Part shown: positions 1-17,200 of the stretch, in pieces
How positions within the stretch are numbered: position 1 is the stretch's first letter
How the letters are laid out: each line of letters begins with the position of its first letter
From: Pterobdella sp. o SKG-2022
Lineage: Eukaryota; Annelida; Clitellata; Hirudinida; Piscicolidae
Assembly (NCBI GenBank): GCA_964035795.1
Contig: OZ038321.1
Location: 13,225,288-13,289,287 of the forward strand
Reading direction: 5' to 3'
DNA: 64,000 bases
Made by a program: the position numbers and the translations under genes
The notes under the pieces: generated by a model
Database searches by the model: none
Told to the model about the DNA's origin: nothing
Seen by the model: the letters and a program-made list of their open reading frames with translations, nothing else

Positions 1-725
1 TCAGTTGTATTGCATTCCTTCAAATTAAAATCACACTTATTAACTGAACAACATCAAGCTTTTTGAAAGTTGAAAGTCAAACTCAAATGTTTTTTCATAG
101 TGGTTTTTCAATTCACCTTGCTCATAGAAACTTAAGGTTGGAATAAAGCTAACGTTTTTGTATCCAACAAGGCTCAAAATTCGTATTGATTTTAATATTA
201 TTTATTAAGTTGAGGTTTGAAGCGCTTCATCAACTTTTAACTATTTTTTTTCTGTGATCAACTATTTTGCATTTAATTGTATATTGTATTAGTGCAATAA
301 CTCGGTCGGCATCAGCTTATGTGTTGATACTTTTTCATCAGATTTGAGTCATCTTTCAACATTTGTTGCAGATTTTAATATTTTTTTGTCCCAATTTCTT
401 TCACTTGTTGCATTCTCCACATCTCTTTCCAAAACGCCTGCATACTTATCCGTGAATGAGGATGAAGTTTTTTCATCCATGTGCATCAGGTCCAACTGCT
501 TTTCAGCATTCATTTGTTTATTAATACTTTAGATAGTACTAAACAATCTTGTTGATCTGACTCTTTCTGTCCATACATAGGTCAAACATATTGCAGTACT
601 CATGTTCCTTGCACCATACCTCATAGTTCAACCATTTTTATTGCTTCAAAAGTTTAAAAATTATCATTGTTTTTATGTTATTTTAAATTAAATTGATGTT
701 CAAAAGCACTTACAACTGCATTCAG

Positions 726-5897
<5,172 letters not shown>

Positions 5898-6784
5898 TTT
5901 GTCCCGGTTTTTTCTACTATAAGATTTTAATTCTATTCTCAATATTCAAAAATCTTGTTCATATTTATGATCTTTTTAAATGTCTTATTTATTGTGAATC
6001 TAAATTTTAAAATTGTATATTGCTTAGTTTTTAGGATTTTCAAAAATTAGTTTTTAAGCTTGTTTTTGTGTAAATATATTTTCATATATATATATATATC
6101 CTTACTGATATTTCGCCCAAATGACAAACGATTGTATTAAATATTTTTATATCTTTTACAATCATCCTCGTGTTCGTAGAGTAGCCATGATTTCATTACA
6201 CTTATTGTCTGTAATTTTAACGGTGTTTATTCAATTGAGAACATTCAAAATGATTTGAAAGTATTTCGTTTTTAAATTCATCGTTTTGAGTGTTTATTTC
6301 TTTTTTTATTTTTTAATCGTATTTAAAGTGAATTTTTCGTTATTCAATGTACTTGATTGTTATTAAGAACATTTCAAAAGGTAATTTTAACTCGAATATC
6401 GAGTCATCGTTTACATTTTCATGAACATTTTCAATCATGCTAAGGTCATGTTCAAATATAAATTCTCATCACGCCTTGTCTCACTATTCAAAGCTTTAAT
6501 TCTTTACCACTTTCTTTTAAAAATATCATTTAATTTTAATTTAAAATTTTAATTTAGTTAATAAAATAAAATTATTCAAATTTTTAGTGTTGATTTTTTT
6601 GTGCATCGAAAAGAAAAGGATAATGTAGTGAAAACGTTGTAAATTGGTATTCTAAGCGATTTTTTTGGAGTTCAAAGAGTTTGCTAAAAATTTAACGTAG
6701 TGAAAATAGACTGTGAAGAAGATGCTATTTTTTGGCCCAACATTGTACCGAATTAGGTAACTTTAGAATATTAGTTTAAGGCTC
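5898..6784. other. AT-rich 3' flank of the HECT gene, no gene seen
   Basis: No coding potential on either strand. It contains a short (AT)n run near 6087 and several AATAAA-like hexamers (for example near 6559) that could serve as polyadenylation signals for the HECT gene. Which one is used cannot be told from sequence. Confidence 0.5.
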
Positions 6785-8640
6785 TATAGCTGAGCTATAC
6801 GAGCGTTTATCAAAATTAAAGGAAACCTTACAAACACCCTATTTGTGGAAAAAGCCAAAAAAAGATCTAGACCATGCTTATGATAAAGAACAAAAAAATT
6901 ACGTGGAAAGCAAAATAAGGGAAATCAAAAATGCGCACAAATCACCATTCTAGACTAGTATGGGATACAGTGAATGACGTAACGAGAAGAAAAGGCCCAA
7001 AACGTGGTTGAATCACAGCAAGCAACACAGATGAACGTTTTGCTATTTGGAAAGATCACTTTCAAAAGCTTCTCGGACAATCACTGGAGATAAATGATCA
7101 ACCCGTACCAAAAGTATTCGATACTCTCCCAATTAAAACTGGTGAATTTACTGCAATCGAGCTTCAAGCTTCCATAAAGTCTTTTCAAAATAACAAAGCT
7201 ACTGGCCTTGATAATATACCAATAGAAAGATGGAAAACAGGCTGTATGAACAAAGAACTATTAAAAGTATGCAACAAAACATATCTTGGTGATGCACCAA
7301 ACTGCTGGCTACAAGGTTAAATCATACCTGTTCCAAAAAAGGGAGACTTGAGTATAGCCAGTAATTATCGAGGAATAACTCTATCTTCGTCAGCACCCGA
7401 AATATACAATAAAATGTTGCTCAATAGAATACGTCCAATTTTAGACGAAAAGTTGAAAACAAACCAAAATGGCTTCAGACCTGGTCGATCCACTCTTGCT
7501 CAAATTCTCACGCTGAGAAGAATAATCGAAAGAGTCAAATCAAAAACACTACCGGAAGTTATGATTTTTGTAGATTTCCATAAAGCTTTTGATTCAATTC
7601 ATAGAGGAAAATTAATGGAAATACTAAAAGCATATGGCATTTCTCTTGAAACTTTAAACGCAATTTCATTTCTATATAAAAACACTACTGCTAAAGTTAT
7701 TTTCCCAGATGGTGATACAAGTTTTTTTCAAATTCATGCAGGAGTTTTGCAGGGAGATACACTAGCACCCTACCTGTTCATAATAGCAGTAGATTATGCA
7801 ATGAAGACAGCAATCTCTAATTCAGATGACTGTGGCTTTACTCTCGAAAAAACTAAAAGTAGGAGACATCCAGCACTATGTGTAACAGACATAGACTACG
7901 CAGATGATATTGCCCTATTTTCAGACTCTGTAGATAAAGCTGAAAAACTGTTGCATAATGTAGAAATGGCAGCCAAACTAATAGGTCTTCACATTAATGA
8001 GAAAAAAACACAATATATGACATTTAACCAAAATCCTTCAAATCTCACCACAATAAACAAAAACCCACAAACGATTTTCTCTATCTAGGATCTTGGATAT
8101 ATTCCGACGAGAAAGACGTTGACGTAAGAATCGGTAAAGGAGGGTTGCACTACAAAAACTAAATACTATTTGGAATTCAAATCTGCCAAAAAACTTGAAA
8201 TTAGCATTTTTCCATACTACAGTGAGCTCTGTGCTACTATATGGATCTAGTACCTGGACATTGACCAAAAAGTTAGAAACAAAGTTAAATGGGTGCTATA
8301 CAAAAATGCTATGAGTTGTGAATAATGTAAAATGGCAGCAACGTATAAGCAATAATGTACTATACGACAACTTACCAAAGATAACCAATACAATTGCAAC
8401 ACAGAGAGTCAGTTTCGCAGAATATTGTTTTCGCAGTAAAGAAGTTATACATAAATTGATACTATGGGGGCCAAGATGTGGTAAAAATACTAGAAGAAGA
8501 CCAGTTCGAAATTTTATCAACCAACTAACTGATGATACTAATCTTGATAAAGAAGATTTAGAAACAGCTATGAGCGATAGGGAGTATTGGAAGAACTAAG
8601 TCATAGAAGTTCGACTGCGGTCGACATGATGATGATAAAA
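6785..8640 (+). mobile_element. 5'-truncated, decayed non-LTR retrotransposon (LINE reverse transcriptase)
   Basis: LINE reverse transcriptases copy their own RNA at a nicked target site. The region from about 6790 reads as a LINE ORF2 in pieces. There is an upstream linker (FAIWKDHFQKLL), RT motif NNKATGLDNIP, then an intact frame from 7348 to 8088 with SNYRGITLSSSAP, NGFRPGRSTLAQI, FVDFHKAFDSIHR, GVLQGDTLAPYLF and the catalytic YADD. Stop codons interrupt it near 6952 and at 7318, and frameshifts follow 8088. The C-terminal part resumes at 8318-8599 (RPVRNFINQL, DREYWKN), and the element ends in a short ATG/ATGATG-type tail near 8624-8636. No endonuclease domain was found. It sits in the intergenic space between the HECT and carboxypeptidase genes. 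Assignment to the RTE-like group is a guess; that it is dead is clear. Confidence 0.88.
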
Positions 8641-9240
8641 GGAAACTAGAAGGTTTTGGTGCCATAAAGACAAATTGATGACTATCATTGGATTAAACAA
8701 CTAATTTTCCGTTCAAAAACTTCAATTTTATTCCCCTAATAATATCGATTTTTTGGTGGTATCTCCGTACTGATGAAGGTATTCAAGGATCTACGTACAC
8801 AGATCCGAGATTTCAGACTTGTGCAATAAACAAATATTAAAAAACTATGGCCATTAGTTTCTGTGAAGTCTTTGAACGTGCTCCAGTACTAAAAACTATT
8901 CACAACTCTACAATTTTCATCGGTGTTTTATTCATTAATTCCTTTAAGTAACAATAGTTATATGGCTTTTTTAAATGATTAAAAATAAGTTTAAATTGTT
9001 GAAGGTTTAAAAATCAGTTGAATGCTTAAGTTTTTTAAGCAAAAACGACTGATTTTTTAAATTTGCTTTTCATAATTACCTATCTTCTTTTGATAACTTT
9101 CAAGCTATCGTTTTGTATTTTAAGTGTTGGTATAAGATAAGTTTAACCAGAAATTGATCATACTTTGATAATGTTATTATTTAACTAAAATACTTATCTG
9201 AAGAAGTACTTTAGTTAACGATAAACAGACTAGCTATTGT

Positions 9241-9248
9241 TATAAAAG
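9241..9248 (+). promoter_or_regulatory. possible TATA box
   Basis: TATAAAAG lies 42 bases before the carboxypeptidase start codon at 9283. Its position would allow a very short 5' untranslated leader. In so AT-rich a genome this may be chance. Confidence 0.3.
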
Positions 9249-9282
9249 TTATAACCTAGCATGAACTCAACAAAGCAAAAAA

Positions 9283-12200
9283 ATGCTGAAGTTATTAGCT
9301 TTTTGCTGTTTGTTTGTAATCTGTTTTGAACAAGGTATGGTTAATTGATTAATGTGGTGTTATACAATCAGAGATTTCAACATTTCATCACATTTTGCAA
9401 CATATTCTGTTCATCAAATATGTACTAAAACACATCATTGAGCCAGAATTTACGATTGATACTAAAACTAAACTGGATGCACAGTGTGCAGTAATGGCAC
9501 TCCAGACGGCATGGAGAAGTGGGACTACATAACTGTGAGGCCCAAGGCACACATGTTCTACTGGCTTTACAAATCGTATCATCCTGATGGATACAAAAGC
9601 AGGCCCCTGGTTTTGTGGTTGCAAGTCAGTATTAGTAGATTTTAATATATTAAATTTTTGAAACAGGCGTTGTGTCTATTAAAATTTGATCTCTTACTAC
9701 TCTTGTACTGAGATTATTCAAATTTCGGTTTTTACATCTAAGGTTTTAAAACAATGAATTTGCTTCAAAGTTCAATTTTCGGCCACTTTTTTTAACCAAT
9801 TGCCTGAAAGTCATTAAATTTTTCAAAGTTTTAATAAAATCAGTTGCTGAAACTTTTAATAAGGGTGGGCCCGGAGGCTCTTCAGTTGGTTATGGCAACT
9901 TCGAAATCATCGGTCCTTTGAACTTGCATCTCAAACCTCGCAACCACACATGGGTCAATTTATATTTGTTTTTTCAACATTCAAATCTAACTAGATTTTT
10001 TTGTATAAATAAACGATTTGGTTACTTTATTTCAATTTAAACTTCTCAGGTGAAAGAAGCAAATATCTTGTTCATTGACAACCCAGTTGGCACCGGGTAC
10101 AGTTACGTGGAAGAAGATGCTGCTTTCACCACTGACAATCAACAAGTAATGCAATACATTATTCTCTGATTTATTCATTTGTTTATTCACAAACTTGAAA
10201 CACCCGCACAGATCTCAAATGATTTGATAACTTTCATGAAGCAATTTCTCAAAGATAATCCTGAATTCAAGGTATTCGAAAAGTTTGATATGTAATTGTT
10301 CAAAAATTGTTTAATATTTTATTTTTATTCTCAAAAGAAAACAAGATTTTACATCTTCGGGCAATCATACGGTGGCAAAATGGGATCACTCTTCGCCAAA
10401 GACCTTTACAAGGTTATAAAATAAACAATTAAGCCGTATTTAATTTTGTTTTTGTTTGATAGGAAATCAAAGCAGGAGCAATTGAATGCAACTTGGCTGG
10501 ATATGCCATGGGAAACTCATGGATTTCTCCTGTGGACTCCACTATTACTTGGGGTCCTTTTGTTTATTGGATGGTTTGTCATTTATTTCCCAATGGTTTT
10601 AAATAGGTTTGATTTACTTATGGAAGTATTGGTGAATCAATCAAAATTATTGGCCAACAGTCCACAACCGATGAGAGAGGACTAAATGAAATCCAAAAAA
10701 CTGCATTTCAATGTAAAGACGCCGTTGACCAAGAACAATGGAGGCTTGCAACTCAGTTGTGGTCAAAAACTGAAATGGTTTTGTGGGAACACACAAACAA
10801 AGTTGACTTCTACAACATTCTCAACTTTATCACTTCTAACTCAGGTTACACTTCAAAAATGGGTAAGACCATTCATGAGGTGAAACTCAGCATGAGAGAT
10901 GTTATGACTGGTGAGTGTCGTTACATATATACTTTTGTTTGTTATCAAGTATAATTTAAATTTTTAAAGAATTATTTTTCATGCTTATGAATTGTAAAGT
11001 TTTACCATGAATAATAAATAAATTGTTAAAAATACGTTTGTCAAGCAAAACTTAGAGCCACAATTTTCCATATGTTCGATCTAATCTAATAAAATCCTTA
11101 ATGGATTATAATAAGATTGAAGTTATTAAAGATTTAGCTCGTATTTATTTAATGTATTTATAGAAATTTAAACATATTTCAAAGTTATGAATTTTTAAAA
11201 TAGAACATTATTTCAAGCATCTGAATATGAACATATGTTTGGAGCCAAAAGCCAAGACCCTCTTTACGTACTCATGAATGGAAAAATCAGGTTTTTCTTA
11301 GCTGTATGTTTATTCAAATAAATATCATTTCATTATTTTTTTATTTTTTTAAAAATTTAAAATTTTATTTTTGCATACAACAAAATTGATTGAAGGAAGA
11401 AGCTAGGAATCATCCCAGACAAAGTCACGTGGGATGGTGGGTTTGTAAGCGATAAAAAAATTTTACTTTTATAGTTATTTTTTTTATCATAAAAATTTAA
11501 TCATTTTAGTGAATTAATTTTTAATTCAAATAATGTTCATTTCCAGGTCAAGGAGGAAAGGTCTTCCAGAAGCAGAGAGGTGATTTCATGAAGCCTGTAG
11601 TAGACGTGGGTTAGTGCATAACGACTATGCTTAAAAAATGTAACTATTTTAAACTAATTAAAAATTTAATTTTATTTGTGATGTTTCATCAAAAGTATAA
11701 ACTAAATTTTCAGTGGACTATACGTTGAACAATACCGATCTTGAGGTGATTGTTTATCAAGGCCAACTCGATATCATTTGTGATACTAAAGGTTTCCATT
11801 TTATATTCTAATCTGGAAATAACCTCATTAAAAAAAATATCATAAAATGTATAATTTTTCATAACGTTTCAGCTGCCATGGACTGGGTACGTCAGCTGAA
11901 GTGGTCAGGTTTGCAGAAATACCTGGATGCTCCCAGAACACCTTTGTTGGAGCCTTCTGATGGACAAACTGACACCTTCGTCAAAGCCTACAACAAATTC
12001 AAGTTCTACTGGGTTCTCAGAGGAGGACATTCGGTTTGTTTGAGTTGATCTTTTAAGCTTGCACCTTCATTTTATTAGTTGAACACTACTTTGTTTTAAA
12101 CCTTGATAATTTTGAATATCCTATTTGAAGGTTAAATGCTTTTTTTTATAAATAATTAATTTGTGTTTTTACGTTAAAAGAAACCAAATGTTTTCAAAAA

Positions 12201-12533
12201 ATAAATATTCAATTTAATAAACAAGTACTAATTATTCTGTTAATGTTTTTTAATTTGAGTTAGTTCATCTAAATGAAATTTAATTTAAGATTATAACATG
12301 TTCAAGCTTTTTTTACAGTGAATTTCGTTTATATCTTTTAACATTATGAGGAGTCATATAAAGTTCTTAAAACAAATTCTATCATTATCAATTATTAATA
12401 CATAAAATAACTTATGGCACGTTAAAACTAATTGAAACTGCCACACTCGACCTCAAAACCACAGGCACCTGCTGATGCCCCGTGGGCCAGTTACCGCATG
12501 CTTCAAAGGATCTTTGCCAACACAGACAACTGA
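9283..12533 (+). CDS. Retinoid-inducible-type serine carboxypeptidase (SCPEP1-like), complete
   Basis: Peptidase family S10 enzyme that removes C-terminal residues, expected in the secretory or lysosomal lumen. Fourteen exons: 9283-9334, 9485-9624, 9864-9953, 10050-10145, 10212-10271, 10338-10412, 10463-10573, 10661-10910, 11218-11290, 11396-11436, 11547-11609, 11714-11791, 11873-12033, 12465-12533. They join without a stop to 452 codons, the length I recall for vertebrate SCPEP1. The start gives a hydrophobic signal peptide (MLKLLAFCCLFVICFEQ). Catalytic serine lies in FGQSYGGK, aspartate in GQLDIICD and histidine in RGGHS; the oxyanion-region motif GGPGGSS and NPVGTGYSY are present. Exon 7 to 8 reads through stop codons unless an 87-base intron (10574-10660) is removed, and then YWMSTTDERGLNEIQ matches the family. 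Family assignment is firm, paralogue less so. Confidence 0.93.
11094..11142 (+). repeat. half-copy of foldback repeat family 2
   Basis: This intronic segment contains TTAATGGATTATAATAAG followed by TTATTAAAGATTTAGCT. It resembles one arm of the inverted repeat at 18624-18709. Further half-copies lie at 23779-23826, 32572-32640 and 63216-63256. Confidence 0.45.
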
Positions 12534-14172
12534 ACGCTTATGTGTTCCATGGATAATTTGAAGTGATTAACTAGATTTTTTTTTTGATTTAAATGTTGGT
12601 TGGTTTGAATGGTTCATTTGAACTAGTTGAGACATTGAGCATGCTTATGGTTTTTAATGAGCTCCAATCAACTTCAACAGAAGTTTATCAGGGTTTTGAT
12701 TATGCGTTAAAAGTAAGGCTAGTTGAAAGTAAATTTCTTAAATTTCAATTGGAATTTCAAAAAATAAGACTGTAAATTAATATCATAATGAATATAATTT
12801 CAGAACACTGGTTAGTTTATTAAGATACGAAGCTTTTCGTTATCAACGTAACATTTTCGTTGATAACGAAATTTTACGTTGATAACAGTGTTTTGAAATT
12901 ATATCCATTTTACGGTTTGGCTTTTGAAAAAATCATTGCTATCATAATGTTTTGAAAGATACACAGTTGATTGAATATTTGGCTAAGCTTTATTGATTGA
13001 TTTGAATTAATCTTGACGATGCTGGAGATTATATATCAAATCCCGTTCATGGAATTTTTCAAAGTTATGCTTACGGAAATAAAAAAAAATGTTGTATTCA
13101 AAAATTCCTTTAAATAGGATTAATATAGACATTTAATGGTTATTTTAAATAAAAAAATGAAACACTTAAAATTGAAAAATGTTGTCTCTAAGTTCAAAAT
13201 TTATCAAATGATTCACTCAATTGTCAAAAGACCACGTTTAAAAAAAAGAGATAACGAAGATGAGAGAGAGGAAAACCAACTTTTTCAGTGTCTACCGCCT
13301 TTTCCTATATACATCTATATTAATGACTTTGTAAGTATTAATTTATTTTTAAAATAATTTTTTATTAAAAAAAGAATTTGTTTTCTCAAAACTTTGATTT
13401 TTTCCATTTTTTTAAACATTTAATTACTTAGCTTATAACTGAAAATGGGACTATACATTTTGATATCAAAAGCATCGTGTTATCTTACATGTCATATGTA
13501 ACATCACTCCGTAACGATACTTGTGCTTCGAGTTAACATCTATATGAACTTACTCGTTATAATTCTTCTATAGTTATAACATAAATGGACTATGAACCAT
13601 ACGTAACATTTATATAACATTATAACACTAAGAATTAAGGGATTGAGTGTAGGTAGACTTAACTGTCTAGAGATTCTTTTATCGGCTCTCGCCACTACAG
13701 CACAGCTACCTGAAACGGGTGAATTTTAGGGTTTTTGATGATTTTTTTGTTAAATTGATTTAATTGCTCATTGTACCGGTGGACTTTCTATCGCCAGTAA
13801 TGCTTTTTTAATAAGAAATTTGAACATACGCTTCGAAAAACATTTTTATAGTTTTGTTACATTGATTCTGTCATAGGCAACGCGTGGATTATGTATGTTA
13901 TGTTGTATAGGATATGAATCTGCCAATTCCTTTGGAATATACAAAATGGATTATATTCTTTGACATGGATATTCTTATTTTTTTTGAAAAAATTGATTTT
14001 ATTAAAAAAAATTTTTGGAAAAATTTCAAATAAACATCTAAAGTTTGTTTTATTGAGAACAATTAATGTTACGTTGAAAGTTTTGAAAATGCATGAAGAA
14101 TACTTAATTTTAAAAGCTGAAGGATAAACGTTTTTGTTGCATTTTTAGTTTAAATGGTTGTTCAACCTTTCA
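12534..14172. other. intergenic, no gene seen apart from a foldback element
   Basis: Between the carboxypeptidase stop and the collagen leader I see AT-rich sequence with no convincing exon. The small frames here lack splice signals and have low-complexity composition. The only structured part is the foldback at 12789-12904, listed separately. Confidence 0.5.
12789..12904. repeat. foldback element, family 1 (copy F)
   Basis: The outer ends are inverted: ATAATTTCAGAACACTG at about 12793 against CAGTGTTTTGAAATTATAT near 12886. Inside, the minus strand reads TGTTACGTTGATAACGAAAAGCTTCG (12830-12855), a short GTTA/TAAC stem-loop followed by GAAAAGCTTCG, the 3' flank shared with the copies at 17.5, 38.3, 51.6 and 64.0 kb. 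A second GTTATCAACG/CGTTGATAAC pairing lies alongside. The 5' flank (CGAAAAT) no longer matches the other copies. Confidence 0.65.
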
Positions 14173-14214
14173 GGGAGCTAATAGAAAGACGTTAATCGGC
14201 CCAAGAGCGTAACT
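14173..14214 (+). other. collagen 5' leader with an upstream acceptor-like site
   Basis: A pyrimidine tract ending in CTTTCAG at about 14167-14173 stands 41 bases before the collagen ATG. It looks like a 3' splice acceptor, so the leader is probably spliced, either to an upstream untranslated exon or to a trans-spliced leader. The sequence alone cannot separate the two. Confidence 0.4.
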
Positions 14215-17200
14215 ATGGCCAGAGGATTGGTGACCATCATCTTCCTCATCATCACCCTAATTTGTGCCCTTCAGGAAGTGGGTCAGTCAATTATAAAGTT
14301 ATATAAGTCACTATATAAGTTGTATAAGACAACATGGAATGTATGAATGCAGGTTTTGTCAAAAACTGAAGTTAATTTGTTTTATAATTTTGCTGTTTAG
14401 TGAGATTCCTTCAATTTTTTAAAGATTTAATCTCAGCTAGGACAGAACGTAATAATATTAATACTGACTAGTTACGCGGTAGATTTTTGATTTATTAGAT
14501 CAAACTTTCATAAAAATTTCATATTCAGAATCATAATTGAAATAAAATTCATCATTTACAGTTGCATCAGATAATGAGGTTAGTTTAAATGTTTAAATTT
14601 CAGGGATTATTCTCATTAAAAACTTTATTTAATTAAAAAAATTTTTAATTGAAAAAAATATTATTTTTATTAATGCTCGCATATTAAAGCTAAAAATTTT
14701 GGACGACAGTCTTCTCATGTGAGACAAAGAAGATCCATTGTAGGACCACCTGGCAGGCCCGGTCAAAGGGTTAGAAATCACTGTTTTAAATTCATGTTTT
14801 ATTAGTTAACATAGAAAATATCAGAGAGAAAATTTATATTTTGAAAATGTTGACTAATTTAATATAGGATCTTTGCGAAGACTACATTTTTATGTTACAA
14901 CTTTCACATAATTGATTTAACATAAATGATAATGAAATAATAACCATTCATTAAATAAGATATCAAACAAAATAATTGCACAGGGAGAACCAGGTGACGA
15001 TGGAGCTCATGGAATTCCTGGACCTCCAGGACCTCCCGGTACCCCTACTCAGGTTCCATATATTTAAAATTTAATTCAATTAAGCAACATTCGATAATAT
15101 GAAGTATTTTTATGGAAAGCTTCTTATAGTTTTGTCATTAAAATGTTGAGGGAAATAAGGCTTAAACAGCATGAATCAATAAACACACTTCAAAGTTTAT
15201 TTTAAGATCTAAGAAACAGCATCTATTATGGTTGTATATTGAAGTTTTATATGAAGAAAAGTAGTTTATTGAATAGATATAATTATATATATTTAATTAA
15301 ATTTATATATTTAATTTTTTATATTTAAAAAATTTATACATATATTTGTTTGAATTTATATATATATTTAATTAAATTTTTATATATTCAATTAATTAGT
15401 AGATATTTTATGAAATATATATTTATATATTAAATAAAATTATTAAATATTTAAAAAAATAAATACATATTTAATTGAATTCATGCTTCAATTAGCAGAA
15501 AATTTACTATAAAAAAGGATTTTAAATTAGAGTTTTGTATGTCAATTTAATACTTATGTGAGAATGTATTTTCTTTAAATTGGAAAATTTTTATTTTTTG
15601 CTTCAAATACCTAAATTAAATATAAATTTAGTTTGAAATTAATTTATAATAACTCTCATCTTATATGAATATTCATTAAAAGTAACTGAATGTTCTAGAG
15701 CTTTTTTTTAATTATGGCTTGAAGAAACAAGATAAATTCAGTGTAAAATGTGAAAAATGCAAGTTTCAAATTCAATTTTTAATTAAATGATTTAGTATTT
15801 TTTTTTAATTATAAAAATTAAAAAAAACTGCACTACCTCATAATTGAAGCTTAAATTTGGTATCAATGAAAACGTTTAAATGAAAATCTTTTATAAAATT
15901 TCAAAATTTTTACAAAATTATTGTAAAATTCATTTTTTTTTAGTATTCATTAAAGTTAAACATCAAAATTTTTTTGATTGTTTTCAAATACACAAAAAAA
16001 CCAACCATTTAATAAAATATAGGCTCAGTAATCATACAAAAGTTTTGGACCTTGAACTGCATTATTCATATTGTATCTACCGCAAACCTAAAAATAACTT
16101 GAAAATTGTCATACAGACTGCAGAGTCGTTCATGGGTGCTTGGGGCCAAAACCAAGATAAAGCTGGAGTTCAGCAAATCAACACGCAAATCATCAAGGCC
16201 CAAGTGGTATGTGCTTCAGGGGTCATAATTTTCTTTAAAATGGGTTTTTGTGCCAAAAAAATTTGAAATTTGTAATCCAAAAGTAAAAAGCTTGATTTTT
16301 AGTGAATAACTTTTTGAAAAATTGACATTTGAAACCCAAAGTTATCTTATCAAATTTTGTTAGAAGGTAAAATATACTATGCAAGAAAAGAAGGTTTATA
16401 AAGTTTCGATAAAATGCTTTGATTTTGAAAAAAATTTACGACATTATTTAGGTTGAGTTGTAGGAAACCTTGCCAGAAAAAAACTGCTTATAATCCTTAT
16501 GTTTCTCGAAAAATTCATTAGATATAATTTTTGTAACATTAAAAATGCAATAGGTTTCCTACTTGATTTAAATTTTTATTTCAAGTCCAAACGATATTCC
16601 GCCAAATAATTATCTTCTTATCCTTTTAAAAAATTCTATAAAATCTTTTGAGTATTTTATTTCAAATGTCGTGTCTAGAAAGATAAAAAATTGGCTAAAA
16701 AAACTTTTGCTCCAATTTATTATTTTTCATAATTTTGTCCGTGTATCGTATTGACTTAAATTACTTAAAAACACGCATTAAAAACCCTAATGAAATTTTA
16801 ATGAAATATTTGATGAAACTTTCAAATTGTCTTAGGGTCCTGCAGGGCCCAGAGGTCCAATCGGGTTAAATGGAAGTCGTGTGAGTTTTAACATATTTTA
16901 TTTTTATATCGTTTTAGTTTTCTAGCTTTCCAATTTCAAGTTTTTTTATTGCTTGAGTTTTAAATTAAAATTCTTTTTAACCTTGTTGAAAATTTAAGCT
17001 TAATACGGCTAAAAAGTTATTTGAAATGAATGTCATAAACATGTAAAGGGTTTGCAAGGAGCTCAAGGTTTCACTGGAGATCCTGGACAGCCCGGAGCAG
17101 TGGTCAGTTGCCATTTGAATTTTCAATGTTTTATATTTAATTCAAGTTGACTTTTAGCCTAGCTTTCATTATGATTTTCAAACTTTATTCTAGTTTAAAA

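Noticed and set aside
10446..10954. Apparent frameshift in the carboxypeptidase between exons 7 and 8
   Set aside because: A first reading suggested a broken gene because TAG and TGA follow exon 7. Removing an 87-base intron ending in CCAACAG at 10660 restores the frame and the family alignment.
15880..16266. A 128-codon plus frame in the collagen region
   Set aside because: Only 16117-16206 is an exon; the rest is AT-rich intron that happens to stay open.
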